From Tetrahymena elliotti 4EA (lineage: Eukaryota > Ciliophora > Oligohymenophorea > Hymenostomatida > Tetrahymenidae), in the NCBI GenBank assembly GCA_000231825.2, contig JH720317.1, forward strand, positions 180,600 through 244,599: a stretch of 64,000 bases of DNA. The letters run 5' to 3'. The notes under the pieces are model-generated. The model had not been told where the DNA came from. It did no database searches and saw only the letters and a program-made list of their open reading frames with translations. Below are positions 23,801-33,546 of this stretch, in pieces. A program made the position numbers and the translations under genes. Positions within the stretch are counted from its first letter, which is position 1, and every line of letters starts with the position of its first letter.

Positions 23801-26102
23801 GATGAAATTGGTGTCCAAGGATTAGGATCAGATTTAGTAAAATGTTCTAATCTCTAAACTTTAAATCTAGACTTAAGGTAAGAATAAACCTTCAATAGCA
23901 ATTATTCATCTTTAATAAATAACAATTTGAATTTATGTATGACTGACTGACTCATTTTGATTAGTTCACTTTCTTTTTATTTGGATCATTCATTTTTTTT
24001 ACAAGTTAATTCAAATTTTTATGATTCTCTCATGATTTTAAATCTTTATTTATTCTTTTTTTATTTTTGGATTCTTTAAAAGTGGAAATAATATTGGCAA
24101 TATTGGAGCATAAGGATTTGCATTTGAGTTAGCAAAGTGTTCTAACCTCAAAAATTTGATACTTAGTCTCTGGTAAAAATAGAGTTTCACATTTAATTAT
24201 GCATTTATAAATAATAAATAATACTTTAATTTTTCAATATCTGACTAATTTAGATTTTTTGGTTTACTTGAAATTTTTTTAGCTCGCTCATTATTTTATG
24301 ATTTTCATATTTAATTCAAATTTTCTTTTGTCATCAGTTAAATATTTTTTCATTCAATAAATTTATAAAAGCCAGAATAATATTTCTTAAAATGGAGCAT
24401 AAGAATTAGGNNNNNNNNNNNNNNNNNNNNNNNNNNNNNNNNNNNNNNNNNNNNNNNNNNNNNNNNNNNNNNNNNNNNNNNNNNNNNNNNNNNNNNNNNN
24501 NNNNNNNNNNNNNNNNNNNNNNNNNNNNNNNNNNNNNNNNNNNNNNNNNNNNNNNNNNNNNNNNNNNNNNNNNNNNNNNNNNNNNNNNNNNNNNNNNNNN
24601 NNNNNNNNNNNNNNNNNNNNNNNNNNNNNNNNNNNNNNNNNNNNNNNNNNNNNNNNNNNNNNNNNNNNNNNNNNNNNNNNNNNNNNNNNNNNNNNNNNNN
24701 NNNNNNNNNNNNNNNNNNNNNNNNNNNNNNNNNNNNNNNNNNNNNNNNNNNNNNNNNNNNNNNNNNNNNNNNNNNNNNNNNNNNNNNNNNNNNNNNNNNN
24801 NNNNNNNNNNNNNNNNNNNNNNNNNNNNNNNNNNNNNNNNNNNNNNNNNNNNNNNNNNNNNNNNNNNNNNNNNNNNNNNNNNNNNNNNNNNNNNNNNNNN
24901 NNNNNNNNNNNNNNNNNNNNNNNNNNNNNNNNNNNNNNNNNNNNNNNNNNNNNNNNNNNNNNNNNNNNNNNNNNNNNNNNNNNNNNNNNNNNNNNNNNNN
25001 NNNNNNNNNNNNNNNNNNNNNNNNNNNNNNNNNNNNNNNNNNNNNNNNNNNNNNNNNNNNNNNNNNNNNNNNNNNNNNNNNNNNNNNNNNNNNNNNNNTA
25101 GCTGGAGGCTGTTTGACACATTGATGATTATTTGTTAATTAAAACTTTAATTTTAATATTTTTTGCTCATTTTAAATATTTATTTATTTAATTTAAAAGG
25201 CAAAATAATATTGGCGAAATTGGAGCAGAATCATTAGGGTCTAATTTAGCAAAATGCTCTAATCTCTAAACTCTGACTCTTTAGCTCACGTAAAAATAGA
25301 TTTCTCAGCTTAGTTATTCATTTTTCAATAAATAACACTTTTAATTTATGCTGACTAATTTGAGTTTAATTAGTTGATATTTGTTTATTTCTTCAATTTT
25401 ATTTGATGTTTTCTAATTCTTTTTAAATATTATTTTATTACAATTTTTTAAAAGTTACAATAATATTGGTGAAAATGGTGCATATGGATTAATAATTGAG
25501 TTAGATAAATTCTCTAACCTAAAAAATTTAACTCTTAAACTCAGGTAACAATATTAATTATGAATTTTTGAAAGAATAAAGACTTTAATTTAAGAGCAAT
25601 TGACTGACTGATTTAAGTTGGTAACTTAACTTGATATTTGTTTACCTAATTAATTTTTATTTTTTGTTTTCAGATTTAATTAATTTTATATTTTTCTCAT
25701 TCTTTTTAATATTTTTTTATTCTTTATTTATTTTTATAATTTTTTAATAGTTAGGATAATATTGATGAGTTGAACGCATCATTATTAGGATATTGCTTAG
25801 CAAAATGTTCTAATCTCATAACTTTGACTTTTGAGATCAAGTAAAAATAAAATTTTATTGTAAATAAAGATTTTAATGTAAGAGTAACTGGCTGACTAAT
25901 TTGTGTTAGATTACTTGATATTTTTGTTTGGGTCATGTTTTTAAATTTTTATGTTTTATCATTCTTTTAAATATCTTTTTATCCTTTATCTATTTTTATA
26001 ATTTTTTAAAGGGGAAGTAGCATTAGTGAATTGGGTGAATAAAGATTAAGATCAGAACTCATGAAAGCAAAAAGACTCATAATATTATTTTTAAAATTTT
26101 GA
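20888..26102 (+). CDS. Leucine-rich-repeat gene A: one LRR per exon, with assembly gap
   Basis: Exon 1 (20888-20929, MLISNIKYFQDLND) and exon 2 (20984-21033) lead into a chain of 90-nt exons, each encoding one 30-residue repeat. The consensus is GNNIGEIGAQGLGSGLAKCS followed by NLQTLTLDL(R/S), typical of ribonuclease-inhibitor-like LRRs. Repeat exons start at 21160, 21424, 21701, 22004, 22308, 22611 (93 nt), 22918, 23236, 23501, 23788, 24083, 24372 (cut by the gap), 25200, 25455 and 25751. The last exon is 26012-26102 (KRLIILFLKF, TGA). All internal introns are phase 2. Every visible exon is open. The gap at 24411-25098 should hold the rest of one exon and two more, by comparison with gene B. 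No signal peptide is seen; protein binding is the likely role. Confidence 0.85.
24411..25098. other. Assembly gap (688 N) inside LRR gene A
   Basis: Unknown sequence. In the aligned region of gene B (about 30334 to 30930) the same interval contains the remainder of one repeat exon and two complete repeat exons. The gap probably arose because the near-identical exon-intron repeats could not be assembled. Confidence 0.95.
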
Positions 26103-26588
26103 AATAGAATGAAATATTTAATAATTTATTACATATTCAAGTACTCCCCTTTTATTTTGAAATAAGATAGATAGTTATTATTTTTATTTTAAATTATGAA
26201 ATGAGGTGTGCGAAAATTTTTTAATGAATTTATTATCTGTGTGCGAAATAAATGAATAGAAGGGGTTGTGCAAAAATTACTGTTTTTATTGTATCTAGTT
26301 TTTTTTACTTGAAAACAAAACTGACTGAAGTTGATTATAAATACAAAATTTAAAATTATCAAAAAGCAAGAATGTTATCTATCTTATTTTATTAATATTT
26401 TTATCTCGTTCAAAAAAAAATAATTAAATTTTAAGCTAAACATACAAAATAAAAATATTTTTCCAAATTCATATTATTTTTAAACTTATTCTTAATAATT
26501 CAGCTGTTATTTTGTTCAAAATATATAAATAAATAGACAAACAAACAAAAATAGCTTCGTTATCTAAACAAATTTAAATTAAAAATAA
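26103..26588. other. Spacer between LRR genes A and B
   Basis: The stretch from about 26290 (ACTTGAAAACAAAA, CTATCTTATTT) is repeated after gene B near 32120, marking the edge of a tandem segmental duplication of about 5.7 kb. The portion at 26145-26275, with two GTGTGCGAAA units and short CCCC/GGGG tracts, has no counterpart after gene B. Confidence 0.6.
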
Positions 26589-29500
26589 ATGCTGATATAA
26601 AATATAAAATATTTTTAGAATCTCAGCAGTGTACTTCAATTTTTATTAATGTGCTATAATATTTTAATTTTTATCTATTGAAAGTTGTAAAGCTCTGATT
26701 TAACTCAATACTTAAATCTTAATATTGACTTATGGTAAAATTATTAATTTTTCTTTAAAATAATCAAATCTCTAATACTTGATTGACTCTTGAATTAATT
26801 TAAAAACAATTTTCAAATTTTGCATTTTTGAATATAATTTTAGTTTATTTATTAGCTGCCAACTATTGGTTTGATTTAATCATTAATTTTTACTTTCAAT
26901 ATTAATTCAAATTTTCATTTTTTCATTCTTTTGATTATTTCTTTATTCTATTTAATTTTATTATTTTTCATAGGGGAGAAAATATTGGTGATCTGGGAAC
27001 ATCAGGATTAGGATCTTGCTTAGCTAAATGCTCTAATCTCCAAACATTAGCGCTTAATGTAAAGTAAAATAGTCTTTAGACATTTATTATGTATTTTTGA
27101 ATGAATAGATAAAAATTTTAATTCATATATATAATTTTGGTTGATTGGTTGATCAATTTGTTTGGCCGATTAATTCTTTTTATTTTCAGATTCTATTCAA
27201 ATTTTTTAGTTTTTTCTGATTTTTCAAAATATTTCTTTAATAAATCTTTATTTTTATCTTTTTTTAAAAGATCAAATAATATTTGTGATATTGAAGCAAT
27301 TTAGCAAAATGCTCTAATCTCTAAACTTTGATACTTAATCTCTGGTAAAAATAGATTTTCATATTAATTATTTATTTTTGAATGAATAATAAAACTTTAA
27401 TTTATGAGTTACTAACTAATGCTTGTTTCTTTACTTCATATTTATTTGATTGGCTCATTAACTAAAATTTTTATTTTAAAATTCATTCAAATCTATTAGT
27501 TTTTCTTCTTCTATTAAATAATTTCTTTATTCAATTTTTATTTTTATTTTAAAAGGGGAAATTCTATTCGCAAAATTGGGGCATAAGAATTAGGGTCTGG
27601 CTTGGGAAAATGCTCTAATCTCTAAGCTTTGACACTTAATCTCTGGTAAAAATAGAATTTAAATGTTAATTATGTAATTTTGAATAAAAAAGACTTTAAT
27701 TGATTATCAACTGAAAAATTTTGGCTGGTTTATTGGATACTTTTTTGCCCATTAATTTTACAGATTTAAATTCAAATCTTTGAGTTTTTATCATTCTTTT
27801 AAGTATAACTTTATTTTATATTTATTTTTTTTATAATCCTTTAAAAGGGGAAATAATATTGATAAAATGGGGGCATAGGGACTAGGGTCTAATTTAGTAA
27901 AGTGCTCTAATCTCTAAGATTTGACTCTTGACCTAGGGTAAAAATATTTCAATTTTAATTATGTATTTTTATTAACTGACTAATTTGGATATGCTTAATT
28001 GATACTTTTTTGAGTTATTAATTTTTTTTTTATGTTCTGATTTAATTCTAATTTTAATATTTTTCTCTTTCCTTTAAATATTTCTTTACTTTTTATTATT
28101 CTTTAAAAGTCATAATAATATTGGTGATATTGGATCATAATAAATAGGATTTTGCTTTGCAAAATGCTTTAATATCTAAACTTTGAATCTTTCTCTTGAG
28201 TAAAAAAAATAAAGTTTTCTTCTTCATCATACCTTTTTGAATTAATAAGACTTTAATTTATCAGTTTAAGCTGACTACTGAGGCTAATTAATTTTTTTGT
28301 TTTCAGATAATATTCAAATCTTTTAGTTTTTTCTTATTCTTTTAAATATTTCTTTAATAAATCTTTATTCATTTTTATAATTTTTTAACAGATCAAATAA
28401 TATCGGTGATATTGGATCTTAAGAAATAGGATCTGGCTTAGCAGAATGCTCTAATCTCTAAACTTTGACACTTAATCTCTCGTAAAAAATGAATTTCAAT
28501 ATTAATTATGTGTTTTTTTCATACATAAAGACTTTAATTCATAATAAACTCTAATTTTGGTTGGTTTACTTTATGTTTGTTTGGCTCATAAATTTTTTTA
28601 TTTTATTTTCTGAAATCTTTTCATTTTTCATATTTTTTTAGATATTTCTTAACTTTATTTTTATTATTCTTTAAAAGTGAAAACTTAATTCGTTAAATTG
28701 GTTTATAAGGATTAGGATCTGGCTTATCAAAATGTTCTAATCTTCGAACCCTTAATCTTGAAATCCAGTAAAAAGAAAGTTTAAACGTTAATTAATGATT
28801 TTAGAAAAAAAGAAAAAATTTAATTTATTATCAACAAACTTACTAATTAAGGTTGGTTTATTTGATTCTAAAAAAAAAATCTAACTAAATAACTAATTTA
28901 GATTGGTTTATTTGATATCATTTTGGTTTATTAATTTTTCTTTTTCGTTTTTTGATTTAGTTCAAATTTAAAAATTTTTTTATTTCTGAAATACTTTTTA
29001 TTCTCTATTTATTTTTATTGTTTATTAATTATAAGGAATAATGATATTCTTGAAATAAGTGCTTAAGGATTAGGATCTGACTTAGCAAAATGCTCTAATC
29101 TTTAAACTTTAACTCTTAACCTACAGTAAAAATAGAGCTTCCATATTAATTATTCATTTTTGAATAAATAAAAATTTTTAGTTTATGAGTGATTGACAAA
29201 CATGGGTTGGTTTGTTGTTTTACTTGATATTTGTTTGGATCATAAATTTTTATTTGTTTTTTTTAAAATTTAATTTAAATTCAGTCTTTTTATATATTTT
29301 TTATTTAAGGTAAAATAACATTGGTGGTGCTGGAGCATAAAAATTAGTATTCGAGTTAGCAAAATAGTCTAATCTCCAAACTTTAACTCTTAATTTAAGG
29401 TAAAAATAGACTTTCAATATCAGATATGCATTTTTTGAACAAATAAAAACTTAAATTTATGGATTGCTGACTAATTTGTGTTGATTTACTTGACATTTGT

Positions 29501-31969
29501 AAACTTTTTATGCTTGACTCATTTTTTAAAATATTTTTTTATTCATTATTTTTTATTATTATTTTTAAAAGTTACAACAATATTGGTGAAATTGGTGCCC
29601 AAGGATTAGGATCAGGCTTAGCAAAATGTTCTAATCTCTAAAGTTTAAATCTTGACTTAAGGTAAGAATAAAGTTTCAAAATTAATTATGCATTTTTAAG
29701 TAATAAAGACTTAAATTTATGAGTAACCGACCCATATGGATTGGTTTACTTTCTTTTTGTTTGAATCATTCATTATATTATTTGATTTCAGATTTACTTC
29801 AAATTTTTATATTTCTCTTCTTATTTTAAATATTTATTTATTTTTTTTAATTTTTGTAATTCTTTAAAAGTGGAAATAATATTGACAATATCTAAGTATA
29901 AGGATTTGCATTTGAGTTAGCAAAATGCTCTCATCTCTAAATTTTGAGACTTAGTCTCTGGTAAAAATTTCAATATTAATTCAAAATTTTTGAGTGAATA
30001 ATATTCAGTACCCTTGCTTGGGGGGAGGGGGGTAGGCTTAAAAAATTGACAAAGCTGAGTTAAATAAAAAAGTTGAATTTTGAGAAGGATAAAAAAAGCT
30101 CAATCCCCTCTATCATCCCCTACCCCTCCCCACCCTCTTTAACTTATGAATAAATGACTAATTTAGTTTGCTTATTTAACACATTTTAGCTCATTCTTCA
30201 TTTTTTATGCTATTTTCATATTTAATTCAAATTTGCTTTTTCTCGCTCTGTTAAATATTTTTTTATTCAATAAATTTATTATTATTTTTAAAAGTGAGAA
30301 TGATATTTCTGAAATGGGTGCATAAGAATTAGGATCTAGCATAGCAAAATGCTCTAATCTCTAAACCCTAACTCTTGACCTCAAGTAAAAATAAAGTTTC
30401 AATATTAATTATATTTTTTGGCTAATTCATTAACTTTTATTTGTTGTTTTCATATTGAATTAAAATTTTTTTTATTATTCTCAATATTTCTTTATCCCGT
30501 ATTTATTTTTATTGTTCCTTTAAAGGGGAAATACTATTGGTGAATTTGGTGCATAAGGATTAGGATCTGGTTTAACAAAATGCTCTAATCTCTAAACTTT
30601 AACTCTTGACCTCTAGTAAAAATAGTGTTTAGTTATTAATTATGCATTTTTGAAGGAGGAATGATGTGATTGGCTTGCTTGATATTTTTTGCTTATTAAT
30701 TTTTATTTATTTGTTTTAAGGATTCAACTCAAAATATTTATGAATTTCATCCTTTTATTTATTTTTAATTATTTTTATTATTAATTAAAAGGCAAAATAA
30801 TATAGGTGATCAGGGTGTTTAAGGACTAAGTTTTGATTTAACTAAATGCTCTAATCTCTAAACTTTAACTCTTGACCTCTGGTAAAAACAGAGTTTCAAT
30901 TTTTACTATGCATTTTTGAATAAATAAATAATTTAAGAGTATCTGAATAATGTGGTTTTTGGTTAATTGATGCTTATTTGTTAATTAAAAAATTAATTCT
31001 AATATCAACTAATTTTAAATCTTTCTTTATTTAACATTTTTATTTAAAGGCAAAATAATATTAGTGAAATTGGAGCTGAAGGATTAGGATCTAATTTAAC
31101 AAAATGCTCTAATCTCTAAACTCTGACTCTTCAATTCATGTAAAAATAGATTTTGAATCTTTTTTATTTTTGAATAAATAACACTTTTAATTTATGCTGA
31201 CTAATTTGAGTGTGTTTGATTTGGTTCAAATTTTGATGTTTTTCTAATTCTTTTAAATATTATTTTACTCTTTTTGTATTAAATTATAAAATTTTTAAAA
31301 AGTTTCAATAGTATTGGTGAAAGTGGAGCATAAGGATTACTATTTCAGTTAGCTAAATTGACTAACCTCAAAAATTTAGTTGTTAACCTAAGGTAAAAAT
31401 AGAGTTTCATGAATTTTTAAAATAATAATAATAATTTAATTTATGAACTTCTTGTTGATTAATTTAGGTTAGTTTCTTTACTTGATATTTGTTTGGCTAA
31501 TTAATTTTTTTTTAGATTTAACTCCATATATGTTTTCTCTTTCTTTTTAACATATTTTTATTCAATATTTATTTTAAAAATTTAAAAGTTGGGCTAAAAT
31601 TGATGAAAGTGGTGCATAAAGATTAGGATCTAGCTTATTAAAATGTTCTAATCTCATTCATTTGACTTTTGAGATCACGTAAAAATAAAGTTTTATTATT
31701 AGTTGTATATTTTTGTATAAATAAAGACTTTAATTTAAGAGTAACTGGCTGACTAATTTGGGTTGAATTACTTGATATTTGTTTGGATCATTCATTTTTA
31801 TTTTGTTATCAGATTTAACTCAAATTTTTAAGTTTTCTAATTGTTTTAAATATTTTTTATCCTTGTTTTTTTTTAAAGGGGAAGCGATATTAGTGAAAAA
31901 GGTGAATAAAGATTAAGATCATAACTCTTGAAAGCAAAAAGACTCATTAAATTAATTTTAAAATGTTGA
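26589..31969 (+). pseudogene. Leucine-rich-repeat gene B: 20 exons, one LRR per exon, exon 4 frameshifted
   Basis: Same plan as gene A. Exon 1 is 26589-26630 (MLIQNIKYFQNLSS) and exon 2 is 26685-26734. Repeat exons start at 26974, 27271, 27556, 27848, 28110, 28392, 28678, 29036, 29310, 29572, 29871, 30295, 30526, 30792, 31050, 31303 and 31589. The last exon, 31879-31969, ends KRLIKLILKC plus TGA. Each repeat exon is 90 nt and phase 2 at both ends, except exon 4 (27271-27344). That exon is 74 nt: a 16-nt loss shifts the frame and gives TGA at 27329-27331. Because the exons are phase-symmetric, skipping exon 4 would restore a full protein, so function is not excluded. The ligand and cellular site are unknown. 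Confidence 0.8.
30004..30143. repeat. GC-rich inverted-repeat insertion in an intron of LRR gene B
   Basis: About 140 bp sit inside the intron after the exon at 29871-29960 and are absent from the sister intron of gene A (24173-24371). The left part has GGGGGGAGGGGGGTAGG. The right part has CCTACCCCTCCCCACCC, its near-perfect reverse complement about 80 bp away. The strand could form a long hairpin, and the G-rich arm could form a quadruplex. Such G tracts are foreign to the rest of the window. A small non-autonomous insertion element is one reading. Confidence 0.6.
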
Positions 31970-32604
31970 AATAGAATGAATTATATACTGAATAATTTAT
32001 TAAATGTTTAAGTTTTTAAAAAATAAAAATAAAACAGAAATTTGTATTATTTTTCAAATCAAATTTATAAAACTCATTAAGAACTTGTTAATATTATAAA
32101 ATATAAATATCTTATTTTTTTTTTACTTGAAAACAAAATGGACTGAAGTTGATTTCATTTCAAGTATAATTAAATTTAAAATTATCAAAAATAAGAATAT
32201 TATCTATCTTATTTAATTAATATTTTGATCTTGTTCAAAAAAAAATTATTTAAAGCTTAAGTAACAAAACATAAAACATAAAAATTCTTTTCAAAAATTT
32301 ATTATTATCTTTGATTTATAATTTGTCTCCCTGAATCTATAAAATCTTATGTCCATCACTTTTTTCAAAATAAAAAAATATTTTTTTTTATTGATAACAC
32401 ATGAAAATTTTTCCACTAGTTTTAAAAAAAGTATTTGAAGATATGAAAATTAAAAAAATGTGTTTTTTTATTTTGATATTATTTAAATTTTTTTAGAAAT
32501 TAAGATAAACTCTACTTGCTTTTATATTTTGAGAAGTTAATCAAATTTTGTTATTAATTAATAAATAATCAATTTAACTTCTGAAAAATTTAAATAAAAA
32601 ATAA
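31970..32604. other. Spacer between LRR gene B and the collapsed copy C
   Basis: Contains the duplicated 3' flank (about 32110-32260, matching 26300-26430) and no gene. Confidence 0.5.
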
Positions 32605-33139
32605 ATGCTGATGTAAAATATTAAATATTTTGAGAATCTCAGTAGTGTACTTCAATTTTTAAAAATAGATTTGGAATCTTTTTCATTTTGGAATAAATAA
32701 CAATTTTAATCTATGCTGACTAATTTGAGTTTGTTTGTTATTTTCTGATTTGGTTCATTTTATGTTTTTCTATTTGTTTACATTACAATTTTTTAAAAGT
32801 GATAATCGTATTGGTGAAAGTGGTACAGAAGGATTAATTTCTCAGTTAGCTTAATTGACTAACCTCAAAAATTTAACTCTTATCCTCAGGTAAAAATATA
32901 ATTTAATGAATTTTTAAATGAATTATAATACTTTAAGTTATGAACTGCTTGCTTTATTTGATATTTTTTTGACTAATTAATTTTTTTTTCAGATTTAATT
33001 CTTTTTAACATATCTTTATTCAATATTTATTTTTATAATTTTTTAAAAGTTTGAATAAAATTGATGAAAGTGGTGCATAAAGATTAGGATCTAACTTAGT
33101 TAAATTTTATAATCTCATAACTTTGGATTTTGAGATCTT
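32605..33139 (+). pseudogene. LRR gene C: deletion derivative with a fused intron
   Basis: Exon 1 (32605-32646, MLMQNIKYFENLSS) and the first bases of its intron (GTACTTCAATTTTT) match genes A and B. The text then jumps to intron sequence that lies before the third-from-last repeat of gene B. It is followed by two repeat exons (32800-32889 and 33050-33139). Exon 2 and all middle repeats are gone, and the last exon is missing after about 33209, where similarity stops. Exon 1 ends in phase 0 but the next exon needs phase 2, so the joined message is out of frame. It is a clear non-functional remnant. Confidence 0.8.
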
Positions 33140-33546
33140 GTAAAAATAAAGTTTTATTATTTTATACATTTTTATATAATAAACACTTTAAATTAAGAGG
33201 AACTGTCTAGAGAGAGGTTTGGCAATTCCTTTTTTCACAATTTTTGGATTTTGTTTTGGTTTCTTTCTATCTTTCTAAGATTTTCTAATTAAACTATTCC
33301 CTTTAGTAAATATTTGCACACCGCTGACCAGAGCAGATTGGAATATTCCTCTCCTTTTTATAGATTTTGATGTGTAGTGTCCTGCCTAGTATAGAATTTC
33401 AACTTTTACTTTATTTGCTATTTTCATTTGCTCAAATAGAGAAAAAACTGAATAATTTTTTTTTCTAAGTAATGGTTAATTATTAATTACTTTTTCTATT
33501 AGAAATCTAAGATTTAAATTAAGTTATTATTCATGCATGCATTTAA
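33140..33546. other. Intergenic, with a small GC-richer island
   Basis: After the decayed LRR copy ends near 33209 the sequence is unrelated to anything else here. The stretch 33310-33400 (GCACACCGCTGACCAGAGC, GTAGTGTCCTGCC) is clearly less AT-rich than its surroundings and not open in any long frame. It could be part of a structured RNA, but no known RNA family was recognised. Confidence 0.35.

Noticed and set aside
24387..25121. Long open frames made mostly of X
   Set aside because: They are translations of the 688-N gap and carry no information.
20930..33200. Regularly spaced repeats considered as a CRISPR array or satellite
   Set aside because: Repeat units are 250-300 bp, encode LRRs in frame and have splice borders. 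Spacing and content do not fit CRISPR or a non-coding satellite.
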